DNA of 54,331 nucleotides from Candidatus Bathyarchaeota archaeon (GTDB taxonomy: Archaea; Thermoproteota; Bathyarchaeia; Bathyarchaeales; Bathycorpusculaceae). Shown here piece by piece: positions 7,711 through 15,930 of this stretch (positions are counted from its first letter, which is position 1; each line of letters opens with the position of its first letter). The position numbers were made by a program, and so were the translations under genes. Location: contig JAGTQZ010000007.1 of assembly GCA_018396705.1 (NCBI GenBank), forward strand, positions 1-54,331, read 5' to 3'. The notes beneath the pieces were generated by a model. The model saw only the letters and a list, made by a program, of their open reading frames with translations, was not told where the DNA came from and made no database searches.

Positions 7711-9156
7711 ATGGTCGGGCTTAAAACTATGCAAAGTGCGTTAGAAAAAGTTTGCAAAATCGTTTTGGAGAAAATAACCCCAAACCTGGAGGAGTATGAA
7801 AAAACAGAGAGCTTGGCGCAAATGCTGGAAAAGCGGGTTAAGGAAGCGGCGGAATATTTTGGCGTAAAAGCAACAGTACGACTTGAAGGTTCTGTGGCCA
7901 AGGACACTTGGCTCAGCGGAGAGCCAGACATAGATATTTTCATGCGTTTGCCCCCGAGTATACCTCGTGCCAACCTCGGCGAAGTTGCCCTAAAAATAGC
8001 TAGAAAAGCTACGGAGGGAGCGAGACAAGTGGAAAGATTTGCGGAACACCCGTACCTTGAGGCGTTTGTAGACAATGTGCGAGTTAACATTGTGCCCTGC
8101 TATGAAGTTCAGCGCGGGGAATGGCTAAGCGCCACAGACCGCACACCCTACCACACGGATTACGTGAAAAAATGTTTAAAGCCGCATATGCATGGCGAAG
8201 TTCGCCTCTTGAAAAGATTCATGAAGGGTATAGGTGTCTACGGCGCAGAAATAAAAGTGGGAGGTTTCAGTGGCTATTTGTGTGAGCTCTTAGTTCTTCA
8301 CTATGGCTCTTTTGCAGAGGTTTTAAAGGCGTTTGCTCAATGGACAAAGCGGATAGTCATAGACATAGAAAAGCATTTTAAGGGCAGAGAGGACGAATTG
8401 CCACTGCTCTTTAACGAGCCTTTAGTGATCGTTGACCCAGTGGACATGGGACGAAACGTTGCTGCAGCCGTTCATCCTCAAAAGCTTTATACTTTTGTGG
8501 CTGCGGCCCGCGCATTTCTGGAAAAGCCGAGCCTAAAATTCTTTTATCCGCCTGAAACAAAGCCGTTAAATGTTGAAGAACTGAAGGCGACGCTGCAAAA
8601 ACGTGGTTCCACATTGCTCTTTATAGTTTTCGGTAAGGTTAACGCTGTTCCAGATGTTTTATGGGGGCAACTTTATAAGTCCCAACGTTCATTGGCAAAA
8701 CTTCTGGAAACAAACGATTTCGCAATATTACGGCATACTGCTTGGAGTGATGAGGAAAATCTAAACACTTTCATTTTTGAACTTGAAAGCCACAGTCTTC
8801 CACGAGTCAAAAAACATCTTGGGCCACCGCTGGAAAAAATCGCGGACTGTGAAAGATTTTTGGCTAAATATGTCGCCAACTCGGAGACGATTTCTGGGCC
8901 ATACATTGATGACGGAAGATGGGTTGTTGAAATCAAGCGAAAATGCACAGACGCGGTTACACTTTTGACTGAGAGCCTTAAAGACAGTGGTGGAAGAAGC
9001 GCCGGTGTAGCCAGAGAGATAGCCAAAATATTGAACGAGGGTTTCAGAATTTTTGTGAACGAGGAAATAACTGAGGTTTACGTCCAAAACGGCGAATTTG
9101 CAAAATTCTTGACAGACTTTCTTCAAGGCAAGCCTAAATGGCTAGAAAACGCCTAA
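7711..9156 (+). CDS. cca: CCA-adding tRNA nucleotidyltransferase, archaeal class I
   Basis: Adds or repairs the 3'-terminal CCA of tRNAs, which matters here because at least tRNA-Met in this window lacks an encoded CCA. The 481-residue protein has the class I nucleotidyltransferase head: EGSVAKDTW followed by the metal-binding pair Asp73 and Asp75 in EPDIDIFMRL. The substrate-binding and RNA-binding domains follow, and the total length is slightly above the usual 440-460. Start is uncertain: AAGGAG at 7703-7708 is very close to the ATG at 7711, and a second ATG lies at 7729. The last bases overlap the convergent uppP gene by 4 nt. Confidence 0.95.
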   Translation: MVGLKTMQSALEKVCKIVLEKITPNLEEYEKTESLAQMLEKRVKEAAEYFGVKATVRLEGSVAKDTWLSGEPDIDIFMRLPPSIPRANLGEVALKIARKATEGARQVERFAEHPYLEAFVDNVRVNIVPCYEVQRGEWLSATDRTPYHTDYVKKCLKPHMHGEVRLLKRFMKGIGVYGAEIKVGGFSGYLCELLVLHYGSFAEVLKAFAQWTKRIVIDIEKHFKGREDELPLLFNEPLVIVDPVDMGRNVAAAVHPQKLYTFVAAARAFLEKPSLKFFYPPETKPLNVEELKATLQKRGSTLLFIVFGKVNAVPDVLWGQLYKSQRSLAKLLETNDFAILRHTAWSDEENLNTFIFELESHSLPRVKKHLGPPLEKIADCERFLAKYVANSETISGPYIDDGRWVVEIKRKCTDAVTLLTESLKDSGGRSAGVAREIAKILNEGFRIFVNEEITEVYVQNGEFAKFLTDFLQGKPKWLENA

Positions 9157-9950
9157 AATGTGGTTGAAAGCAGAGCAATACCTAAAAGCCAACAGTAAAT
9201 GGCGAAAAAGTGGAATTTTCTTCTCGCTAAAACTTTCCAAAGCAGTTTTAAGACTAAATAACCGACGATCATGACTACAACTGCTCCAACAGAAAACTCA
9301 AATAAACCAAACGTTGATGTGAACAGCATATTATGCTCCCTATAAAGAGTCAAAGCCAATGCTCCAACAACTGCCGGAATCGACAATAAAAAGGAGAATT
9401 TAAACGCTTTTTCACACTTAACCCCAAGCAGAAGTGCAACGGCAATGGTTAACCCGCTTCTTGAAAGCCCGGGAACAACGGCCAAACCTTGTGCAATCCC
9501 TATCGAGAGAGCTTCTTTATAATGGATGTCAGTGAATCTTTCTCTTCCAATTTTTGTTAACCAGAGAAAAACACCGCAGACAACAAAAGCCGTGGCTGTA
9601 ACTGAAAGTTCATGAAAAACATGTTCCAAAAATTCATAGAAAAACCATCCTATAGCCGCTGTTGGCACAGTGCCAACAATTATGAGGGGGATTAGCCTTC
9701 CATGCTCGGTTTTGAAGTCTAAATTTGTAAGCGCCCTCAGAGTGGCTGCAATATCGTTTCTAAAGAAAGCCAGAACAACAATCAGTGTTCCAACGTGCAA
9801 AACAACATCAAAAAGCAGCGGAACTTTCAAGCCGAGAAGATTTTCGCAAATTTTCAAATGTCCAGTGCTTGATATGGGAAGCCATTCCGTAAAGCCTTGA
9901 ATCACACTCAATATTATAACCTTAAGCAAATCGTTCAAACACTTACACAC
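9153..9950 (-). CDS. uppP: Undecaprenyl-diphosphatase-like polyprenyl pyrophosphatase (UppP/BacA family)
   Basis: This 265-residue multi-pass membrane protein carries the family signatures: QGFTEWLPISSTGHL near residue 18, with the conserved Glu and Ser, and VPGLSRSGLTIAVAL near 160, with the catalytic Ser and Arg. In archaea the substrate is presumably a dolichyl or other long-chain polyprenyl diphosphate recycled for N-glycosylation and cell-surface sugar transfer; that is inference. About seven to eight hydrophobic segments are visible. The GTG start is preceded by GAGGG. Confidence 0.92.
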   Translation of the reverse strand: MCKCLNDLLKVIILSVIQGFTEWLPISSTGHLKICENLLGLKVPLLFDVVLHVGTLIVVLAFFRNDIAATLRALTNLDFKTEHGRLIPLIIVGTVPTAAIGWFFYEFLEHVFHELSVTATAFVVCGVFLWLTKIGRERFTDIHYKEALSIGIAQGLAVVPGLSRSGLTIAVALLLGVKCEKAFKFSFLLSIPAVVGALALTLYREHNMLFTSTFGLFEFSVGAVVVMIVGYLVLKLLWKVLARRKFHFFAIYCWLLGIALLSTTF

Positions 9951-10192
9951 GCCCTCTTTGCCTTCTAAAAGGTTAACCTTATTAAAAAGTTGCCATAAAT
10001 TACATTTTTTGCTGAGACCTTTTGCAGAAGAAAAATTCGCAATTCTCTAGCGGCACGGGCAATTAACGTCCTGCTTTCAACCTACATCTCTTAAACGTGT
10101 TTTGCTTATTCCATAATAATCTAGCATAAATATTTCTCGTATAAGGCAAAAATGGAGGAAATAGTGGCTTAAATGAAAGGACTAAACGTGAA

Positions 10193-10333
10193 CTAGTACC
10201 TTCTTCTCCGGTCTCTTCTTTTCATCCAGCATGCTCGGCAGTAGACTGGTCTGCTTGGGTCTGGAACGAAGGGAACCTCACATTCCATGCCACAGTCGGA
10301 GCAGACCGCCTTATGCATTTCTTTACTAGACAT
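10193..10333 (-). CDS. Small zinc-ribbon protein (46 residues)
   Basis: A short minus-strand gene reads MSSKEMHKAVCSDCG and continues to a Cys pair in PVYCRAC before a very basic tail (KRRDRRRRY). Cys11, Cys14, Cys32 and Cys35 form a C-x2-C...C-x2-C zinc ribbon. The pattern C-x-D-C-G...VPFxPDPxRPVYCRxC is a widely conserved small zinc-binding family in archaea and bacteria. The Arg-rich C-terminus suggests nucleic acid or ribosome binding (inference). The nearest Shine-Dalgarno-like sequence (AAGGAG) is about 15 bases before the ATG, rather far. The overlapping longer frame on the same strand has no comparable pattern. Confidence 0.75.
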   Translation of the reverse strand: MSSKEMHKAVCSDCGMECEVPFVPDPSRPVYCRACWMKRRDRRRRY

Positions 10334-10568
10334 TTTAGCCAGTTTAACTCCTTTACCTGTTTATTTTTGTGCAAAAACCGCCTATTTAGAAAGCAGTTTT
10401 GCACTTCGTTATGTAGAGTTGAATGCCGCTTATAAAAGTTTTCATGAAATTCAAATCAGCATTTAATGGTTAGTTAGCGTATGTTTAGCTTTGCTAAAGA
10501 TTCATTGTTCATAACTTTTAATGCCATTTGTTCTGAAAAAATAACCGAAAGTAGTTGGGACATATGCC

Positions 10569-10796
10569 ATGAAGGTTTTGATGGAAGAGGAAGCCCAAAG
10601 GATAGTTGTGGACTTTCTAAAGAAGAGGAAAAAGACTGAAAAAATTGATGTTGCTTCCGTCGAGCAGAGGGGTGACTGCTGGATTGTTAGGGGAACATGT
10701 CCTATAGACCTTGAAGGCCACCCATGGGCTGAACGCTTTGAGGTTGTCATAGACGCCAAGGGAAAGATAAAATCCACAGACTTTTCACTTTTATAG
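10569..10796 (+). CDS. Small conserved hypothetical protein (75 residues)
   Basis: The protein starts MKVLMEEEAQRIVVDFLKKR and continues with GDCWIVRGTCPIDLEGHPWA and a C-terminal strand (FEVVIDAKGKIKSTDFSLL). This helix-then-beta-strands layout resembles small PepSY-like or cystatin-like folds. I do not recognise a function. It stands alone, with the universal stress protein gene about 95 bases downstream on the same strand behind its own TATA-like run (10838-10855). An overlapping minus-strand frame (10502-11002) crosses two plus-strand genes and is a shadow. Confidence 0.7.
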   Translation: MKVLMEEEAQRIVVDFLKKRKKTEKIDVASVEQRGDCWIVRGTCPIDLEGHPWAERFEVVIDAKGKIKSTDFSLL

Positions 10797-10891
10797 CTAC
10801 TTTTAGCCTTCAATTCTGGGGTGTAAATGACAGTTTTCAAAAATATATATTTAAGGCCTTGCAACCAGTAATTATCGGAGGACCGTTTTCC

Positions 10892-11356
10892 TTGTTTAAA
10901 AAAATTCTTGTTCCTTTGGACGGTTCTGAACACTCTATGAGGGCTTTGGACATTGCCATACAAATAGCTAAAAAGTTCGAAAGTAAGATCACGTTGATCC
11001 ACATTTATTCCATTGGTGTCAGACCATTTTTTGTGCCGGAACCGACGACTTTTGTTCCAAGTATTCCGATGGTGACTCCAGCTGAATATTCTAGGGTTGC
11101 TGAAGCAGTCAGAGAAGCTGGTGCAAAAATTTTAGCCGAGGGCGCAAAAAGGGTGAGGGCTGAAGGCATGGAAGTTGAAACTGTGTTATTAGAAGGTCAC
11201 GTAGTCCACGAGATAGTTAAAGCGGCCAAAGAATGCAAATTCGACTTGATTGTCATAGGTGCAAGGGGTTTAAGCCGGATAAGGGAGATACTTTTGGGAA
11301 GCGTCAGCGACGGCGTTATTCGAAACGCTTCATGCCCTGTCCTAGTGACTAAATAG
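10892..11356 (+). CDS. Universal stress protein, UspA family
   Basis: The 154-residue protein has the single-domain Usp fold: FKKILVPLDGSEHSMRALD at the N-terminus and the nucleotide-binding motif G-x2-G-x9-G-S near the end (GARGLSRIREILLGSVS). The intact glycine motif puts it in the ATP-binding subgroup. I chose the TTG at 10892 because CGGAGGA (10876-10882) sits about nine bases ahead and it places the start exactly at the family's first strand; an in-frame TTG at 10859 would add eleven unaligned residues. The role is general stress adaptation; the specific signal is unknown. Confidence 0.92.
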   Translation: MFKKILVPLDGSEHSMRALDIAIQIAKKFESKITLIHIYSIGVRPFFVPEPTTFVPSIPMVTPAEYSRVAEAVREAGAKILAEGAKRVRAEGMEVETVLLEGHVVHEIVKAAKECKFDLIVIGARGLSRIREILLGSVSDGVIRNASCPVLVTK

Positions 11357-11529
11357 GTTCTCGCAGAGACTTGTCATACCGCATGAAACCGGTTCATTTT
11401 CTCACCAAAAGGTTTATTTTTATGCGCTATTCGGATTCTCTCACCTAACCCGGAGGCAAGCCGACTCAGAAATGTACGTGAATAAAATAGGCTATGATTC
11501 CGCGATGGCTTCAGCAGGAGGAGTTATGT

Positions 11530-12081
11530 ATGCTGAAGTCATCCCGCACACTCATGCTTGCCTTAGCTTTAAGTACTCTATACTCTTTAGGAGTCGGCTT
11601 GCTGGGGCCAATATACCCAATATTTGTTATTAATCGGTTTTCCGCTACAGTTATGGACGTAGGCTTGTTGTACGCGTTTTTCTGTGGTGTGGCAGCACTC
11701 TTCAAGACGGCTGCTGGAAGGCTTACAGACGTCTATGGTAAGGAGAGGGTCTTTTTTGCTGGAGTGATGATGGGTGCGCTGTGTTCTTTGGGCTACATTT
11801 ACGTGCCAAACATGACGGGCCTTTACATGATTGAATTCCTGTTTGGGGTTTCTTATGCGCTGCAACGTCCCTCAATCTTAGCGTTGATGGTGGATTTGGG
11901 CAAGAAAAAGAAAAGCGGTACAATCCTCGGAATGTTTGAATCCATATATGACATTACAGAAGCGGTTGCAGCGCTATTATCCACGGTAGTAGCCACAAAG
12001 ATAGGGTTTGAAACATTGTTCTTCATATGTTCCGGCTGCCAAGCCACAACGGGAATATTTGTACTTAAATGTAAACGTTAA
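11530..12081 (+). CDS. Half-length MFS transporter (six TM segments)
   Basis: The ATG at 11530 lies 8 bases after AGGAGG (11516-11521), giving 183 residues. The sequence matches the N-terminal half of a major facilitator protein: TM1 with GLLGPIYPIFV, the loop 2-3 signature GRLTDVYGKERV near residue 65, TM4 and TM5 with SYALQRPSILALMVD, and TM6 ending FFICSGCQATTGIFVLKCKR. It stops there, where a full transporter would continue into its central loop and six more helices. tRNA-Gln starts 44 bases later. It may be a truncated relic or a half-transporter acting as a dimer. No second half was found in the following sequence. Confidence 0.75.
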   Translation: MLKSSRTLMLALALSTLYSLGVGLLGPIYPIFVINRFSATVMDVGLLYAFFCGVAALFKTAAGRLTDVYGKERVFFAGVMMGALCSLGYIYVPNMTGLYMIEFLFGVSYALQRPSILALMVDLGKKKKSGTILGMFESIYDITEAVAALLSTVVATKIGFETLFFICSGCQATTGIFVLKCKR

Positions 12082-12103
12082 GGTTATTATGGAGAACTAA
12101 AGC

Positions 12104-12109
12104 TTAAAT
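12104..12109 (+). promoter_or_regulatory. TATA-like box of tRNA-Gln
   Basis: TTAAAT centred about 20 bases upstream of the tRNA-Gln 5' end, within AGCTTAAATGC, is in the expected TATA position. Confidence 0.45.
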
Positions 12110-12125
12110 GCTTGAAGACACGCGA

Positions 12126-12201
12126 AGCCCGGTGGTGTAGCGGTCAAGCATGGGGGCCTCTGGAGCCCTTGACGGGAGTTCGAATCTCCCCCGGGCTACC
12201 A
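12126..12201 (+). tRNA. tRNA-Gln (CTG), CCA encoded
   Basis: The acceptor AGCCCGG pairs with CCGGGCT, followed by discriminator A (12198) and encoded CCA (12199-12201). The anticodon arm GGGGC-CTCTGGA-GCCCT gives anticodon CTG; one stem pair is G-U. The T-arm is GGGAG-TTCGAAT-CTCCC. No intron is present. Confidence 0.93.
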
Positions 12202-12266
12202 AAACTCTCGGCAACTATTCTAGCTTTTGGGTAAAAGTAATATGCCTCATAATCGGTTCAGTACTT

Positions 12267-12620
12267 ATGGCCTTGGCTGATGTTGCTAGAAATTCTGATG
12301 CTTCCAAGATAAAGAAAAAGTTTATTGAGCGAATAATTATAAGTTTTTTGGACATCGTGATTATGGCGCATTTCAAGGATAGAGCTTTCAGCGGCTATGA
12401 CGTTTTAGTTTTTGTCCAAAAACAGTTTGGTTTACTTTTAAGCCCGGGAACAGTATATTCTAGGCTGTATTCCATGGAAAGGGAAGGCTTAATTAAACTT
12501 GTAGTTAAGAAAGGAAGGAAGAGAGTATACAGAGTTACTGAGCTGGGAAAAATGATGGTTGACGTTACTACGTCCATGGATGAGATGAAATTTTTTATCG
12601 CAAAAATTTTTGAAGGATAA
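12267..12620 (+). CDS. PadR-like winged-helix transcriptional regulator
   Basis: The 117-residue protein has a winged-helix core at about 38-105. It includes FSGYDVLVFVQKQFGLLLSP, GTVYSRLYSMEREGLIKLV (recognition helix) and a basic wing (VKKGRKRVYRVTELGKMM), the layout of PadR-family regulators. Upstream in-frame codons run back into tRNA-Gln, so the ATG at 12267 is the first sensible start. No obvious ribosome site is seen, which would fit a leaderless message. The target genes are unknown; the half-length MFS gene on the other side of the tRNA is one candidate, as PadR proteins often control transporters. Confidence 0.75.
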   Translation: MALADVARNSDASKIKKKFIERIIISFLDIVIMAHFKDRAFSGYDVLVFVQKQFGLLLSPGTVYSRLYSMEREGLIKLVVKKGRKRVYRVTELGKMMVDVTTSMDEMKFFIAKIFEG

Positions 12621-12662
12621 TCGCTTGCACGTTTTCGAATCGTGTTGTGACCTTTTACAAGC

Positions 12663-13118
12663 TTATACAATGTAGTATTTTACGACTTTGCTTAGGCTTT
12701 TAGGCATCTCATAGGTTTCCATAAGCCTTCTCAGGGTTTGTATTAGTGCTGGTTGAGCGCGGACAAGGTCCGTTAATGTTATTAAGCCTACAAGTTTATA
12801 GTCTTCGACAACTGGAAGCTTTTTGACTTTATGTTTGAACATGAGTTCTATAGCGGTTTCAAGGCTGGCTTCCGGGCTTATGGTTATTGGTGGTTTAGAC
12901 ATTACTTCTCCAACGCGTGTTTCTTCAGGTTTTCTGCCTTCGTCAACCACTCGTTTAAGCACGTCTCTTTCGGTTAAAATTCCGACAACGCGGCCGGCTT
13001 CAACCACTATTAGACAACCAATTTCAAAGTCGTTCATAACCCTTACAGCTTTTCTAACGTTAACGTTAGGTTCAATGGTTACAACGTCTGTCACCATAAC
13101 ATCTTTCACTAACAGCAA
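12663..13118 (-). CDS. CBS-domain pair protein
   Basis: This 151-residue protein consists of two CBS domains, about 1-62 (VKDVMVTDVVTIEPN... GRVVGILTERDVLKRVV) and 68-130 (VGEVMSKPPITISPE... YKLVGLITLTDLVRAQ), with a short helical tail. Such stand-alone pairs bind adenine nucleotides or S-adenosyl ligands and regulate partner proteins. The TTG start follows GAGGT by about six bases. Partner and ligand cannot be told from context; the next genes are transcribed in the same direction but are unrelated redox proteins. Confidence 0.9.
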   Translation of the reverse strand: MLLVKDVMVTDVVTIEPNVNVRKAVRVMNDFEIGCLIVVEAGRVVGILTERDVLKRVVDEGRKPEETRVGEVMSKPPITISPEASLETAIELMFKHKVKKLPVVEDYKLVGLITLTDLVRAQPALIQTLRRLMETYEMPKSLSKVVKYYIV

Positions 13119-13163
13119 ACTTGGAACCTCAAAAACTGTATAATTGCAGAGTTTAAAATGTTT

Positions 13164-13712
13164 TCACAGAAAGAGGCTGTTTTTCTTTATGCAATCTTCA
13201 ATGGTTTTTTCTAATGCTTCTAATGGTTCGCATCCTTCTTGGAATATGAAACTATAAAGCTTCGTATAGTGGAGTTTTACTTCAACGTAGTATTCTCTTA
13301 AACACTTCCATGGGGGCTCTATCTCAGTTCCAGCTTTTAAACCAGGACAGCATGTGTCCAAATAGATTGTTTCGCTATTACTTGGACTATAGGGCATGAA
13401 GGGATATAGCCTACACCTCATGGGACGGATGGGATAAATACTGCAGAAGGGCAATTCATCTTTATATTCGAGGAAGATACATGTGCCATCTGCTTTGCCG
13501 CGTAGCGTCGGAACCGCCAGCATATCAGCTATGACAGCCACCACATATTTGCCTTTAAGCTTCCACCAGTCCACGTTAAGAAAACAGGCTATGCGATGTA
13601 TGTCAAAGGCTGTAAGTCCCACGTTTGGGCCATTGCTACAGCACCGCCCGCATCTTAAACATTTAAAATGGGTCTTTTCTCCAAGCTTAAGCTTGGCATA
13701 ATGGGGGTTCAT
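13164..13712 (-). CDS. YkgJ-family cysteine-cluster protein
   Basis: The protein (182 residues from the ATG at 13712) has FKCLRCGRCCSNGPN near the N-terminus (C-x2-C-x2-CC) and further cysteines in CSIYPIRPMRCRLYPF and DTCCPGL. This is the zinc/iron-chelating YkgJ pattern, in which about eight cysteines bind a metal or Fe-S cluster. Biochemical role is unknown for most members; oxidoreductase or metal-handling functions are proposed. It precedes a radical SAM gene on the same strand by about 40 bases and may be co-transcribed with it. Confidence 0.85.
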   Translation of the reverse strand: MNPHYAKLKLGEKTHFKCLRCGRCCSNGPNVGLTAFDIHRIACFLNVDWWKLKGKYVVAVIADMLAVPTLRGKADGTCIFLEYKDELPFCSIYPIRPMRCRLYPFMPYSPSNSETIYLDTCCPGLKAGTEIEPPWKCLREYYVEVKLHYTKLYSFIFQEGCEPLEALEKTIEDCIKKNSLFL

Positions 13713-13753
13713 ACACACCAAGCCAAATTTTACGCTAAAATAACTTTTACTCT

Positions 13754-14497
13754 CTAAAATTCAAATTCATAAGATAGTCCTTCCCGTTCGAGGAGTTTTG
13801 TTAACTCCCTTTTCTTTTGCTGGAAATACTCGGGAGTCATGGCGTACTCAAGGCCATGCCGCCTATAAATCCAGTTTGCATATTGATAGTTCATCTTGTC
13901 CACCAGCACATAGTCTGCTTTACCAACAATTGCTTCGATCAAGCCTTCAGCTTTAGGCAGTAAGGGCGCAATCATGACACATGTTTTAATACCGGCTGAA
14001 TGTAGCTTCTCCAAAGCATCTAACCGTTCCTTAATGGATGGTGCTTTAGGTTCGAAAATTTGTTTAATCCCTTCGTCGGCTGTTGTTATAGTTAAGATGA
14101 CTTCAACGTTGCCATGACCTTTTAGGAGGGCCATGTCACGCAGTATAAGGGTTGATTTTGTCTGTATAGTGACTGGCCACCCCTTCTTCAACAAAATTTC
14201 AATGCATCTTCTCGTTATGTTGTACCGTCTTTCTAACGGCTGGTAAGGATCGCATAGCCCGCTAACCCAAACTCTTCCAACTTTCTTATGGCGTATTTCC
14301 CGTTGAAGTAGTGTGGGCGCGTTAATTTTCACGTCTACAAATTCGCCCCATGGCTCCATGTGGTTTGTGAACCTCTTAATATAGCGAGCATAGCAGTAGG
14401 TGCAACCGTGTTCACAACCGACGTAGGGGTTGATAACGTAATCTAGAACTTTTGATTTGGATAGAATGGTTTTTGCATAGATTTCTTTAATTATCAT
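13754..14497 (-). CDS. Radical SAM protein, SplB-like
   Basis: The 247-residue protein shows INPYVGCEHGCTYCYARY with the C-x3-C-x2-C [4Fe-4S] motif at about residues 28-35. It also has the SplB-like features SGLCDPYQPLERRYNITRRC, QTKSTLILRD and LTITTADE. It cleaves S-adenosylmethionine to a 5'-deoxyadenosyl radical. The lineage includes spore photoproduct lyase relatives, but archaeal members have no proven DNA-repair role. The gene starts six bases after the DUF1847 gene. A second, longer relative lies at 15927-16832; the two share the general layout but not a close match. Confidence 0.9.
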   Translation of the reverse strand: MIIKEIYAKTILSKSKVLDYVINPYVGCEHGCTYCYARYIKRFTNHMEPWGEFVDVKINAPTLLQREIRHKKVGRVWVSGLCDPYQPLERRYNITRRCIEILLKKGWPVTIQTKSTLILRDMALLKGHGNVEVILTITTADEGIKQIFEPKAPSIKERLDALEKLHSAGIKTCVMIAPLLPKAEGLIEAIVGKADYVLVDKMNYQYANWIYRRHGLEYAMTPEYFQQKKRELTKLLEREGLSYEFEF

Positions 14498-14503
14498 GGA
14501 TTT

Positions 14504-15187
14504 TCATAGGTGCTTCTGAAATTTTACTATGTCCCTATGATAGTTGCTGTAGAGAGCGGCCACTGGGTTGTGGCCTAAAAGCCTATCCTTCACAATTAAG
14601 GTTGTTACTGGAGCTTTTGAATGCATGGTGAAAAGCATGTCGTGACCCACACATAAGCCGACAATGATGTTTATGTCTGTTTTAGCCTCGTTTAAAAGCT
14701 GTGCTTGAACAATGGGGTTGCATGCAGCCTCAAATGCGGATGGGTTGCCGATTTTGTAGTCTTTATTTACGCCGAGTTCTGTTTTGTCTATGGCGCCGCA
14801 TTTGCAGCGAACAGACGCAACGGTAAACCCAGCTTCTTCGAGAATCGCCACCGTTCTAGCCGCTTCATCTTGAAGCCCAGCGCAGAAAGCCACCCCAAGT
14901 TTTTTGGCATTTATCAGTTTAGCGAATTCTATAAGTTCCCTTATTCTTGGGCGAACAGCCATCAAAACACCTCTAACAACTTGGTAGGCCTCTTTCTCAG
15001 TGATTGTGGCTGGAACGTAAATTCGCTTTACCTCGTCTTCCACGTATTTTTTAATTGCTGATTGAATTGTTTCTTTGCTGTTTTTCATAGGACAAAAGCT
15101 TGGGAGCAGTTTCTCGTCAACCTTTTCCAGCGGCATGCGACTGCAGTAAAAGCTTGAGCATTTACCACATTGAGGATAAACCATCAT
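14504..15187 (-). CDS. DUF1847 putative metal-binding protein
   Basis: The 227-residue protein has an N-terminal cysteine cluster (PQCGKCSSFYCSR... SFCPMKN), a central FCAGLQDEAART, VRCKCGAIDKTELG, and a C-terminal VGLCVGHDMLFTMHSKAPVT. This matches the DUF1847 family, common in anaerobes. The conserved cysteines and histidines suggest a metal or Fe-S centre. Function is unestablished. It is transcribed with the downstream radical SAM gene (gap of six bases), so a shared redox role is plausible. The start ATGATG is preceded by GAGGGTG. Confidence 0.85.
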   Translation of the reverse strand: MMVYPQCGKCSSFYCSRMPLEKVDEKLLPSFCPMKNSKETIQSAIKKYVEDEVKRIYVPATITEKEAYQVVRGVLMAVRPRIRELIEFAKLINAKKLGVAFCAGLQDEAARTVAILEEAGFTVASVRCKCGAIDKTELGVNKDYKIGNPSAFEAACNPIVQAQLLNEAKTDINIIVGLCVGHDMLFTMHSKAPVTTLIVKDRLLGHNPVAALYSNYHRDIVKFQKHL

Positions 15188-15268
15188 GCACCCTCATAGA
15201 GCCTCAATAGCGTGAATGTTTATGATACTTTTCCTCTGAAGAAAAATTAAGAGATGATGTTAAGCCCT

Positions 15269-15655
15269 TTATTCGACTCCCCACTTTTTGGTTACTTTTA
15301 CTATGATGAAGATTACGAACGCTACTAGAATGAATGTTATCAATGCGCCTATGAAATGACCTATGCGGAAAGGTCCAAGTGTGAAGGCTTCCCATTCTAC
15401 TCCCGGTAGCACCAACGTTATTATTGGCATGATTATATCGTTTACTAGAGCTTGAACTAAAGCGCCCAAATACAAGCCGAGAATGAAGGCTACAGCCATT
15501 CCCATGACCTTGTATTTAGAAATGAAGTCCATAAACTCCTTCCATAAGCCCTTTGGCGGTGGCGGTGGTGGTGGCGGTGGTTTAGGTTCTAACAAGGCTT
15601 TTATCTCCTTTAAAACTTGGAGTATTTCTTCATCTCTTGCTTTAGATTTGGACAA
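15269..15655 (-). CDS. mscL: Large-conductance mechanosensitive channel, MscL family
   Basis: A pressure-relief channel that opens under membrane tension. The 128-residue protein has TM1 at about 48-75 (KVMGMAVAFILGLYLGALVQ followed by ALVNDIIMP, the family's signature), a short external loop, TM2 at about 98-120, and a basic end. Unusually, the cytoplasmic N-terminal helix is replaced or extended by a 34-residue region with nine consecutive prolines (residues 26-34) encoded by a CCN repeat around 15550-15580. TTG start follows GGTGA by six bases. Confidence 0.88.
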   Translation of the reverse strand: MSKSKARDEEILQVLKEIKALLEPKPPPPPPPPPKGLWKEFMDFISKYKVMGMAVAFILGLYLGALVQALVNDIIMPIITLVLPGVEWEAFTLGPFRIGHFIGALITFILVAFVIFIIVKVTKKWGVE

Positions 15656-15795
15656 AGTTTCACCGTTTTATTATACTGTTGGTTGTCAATTTAACATTTG
15701 CCGTATTTCTTACATGTCGTGAGGCTTGTCTCCGTTTAGATGTAATCTAAATTTTGCCTTCGTAACTTAAATAATGGCCTAATAAATTAGACTGA

Positions 15796-15930
15796 GGAAC
15801 GTTTTGGAGCCACATAACCTCACGAGGCAGCCAAACAACCTACGCAAGTGAATGGATAAAACTGGCACGTGGACTGTACAACTTTACTTTCGCAACGGCC
15901 GGTTTTAGGTTCCATGGAAGTTTATGTTAA
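15796..15930 (+). pseudogene. Orphan protein fragment, possible relic of a secreted protein
   Basis: An open plus-strand frame of 44 codons without any usable start (a TGA lies just before it) reads SRGSQTTYASEWIKLARGLY and on to NFTFATAGFRFHGSL. The pattern resembles beta-strand segments of archaeal secreted proteins. It ends at a TAA overlapping the 3' end of the convergent radical SAM gene. Too short to be sure; may be chance. Confidence 0.25.

Noticed and set aside
10222-10404. Minus-strand open frame of 60 codons
   Set aside because: Overlaps the zinc-ribbon gene in another frame, which has the conserved cysteine pattern.
10502-11002. Minus-strand open frame of 166 codons
   Set aside because: Crosses two plus-strand genes including the Usp gene; a shadow frame.
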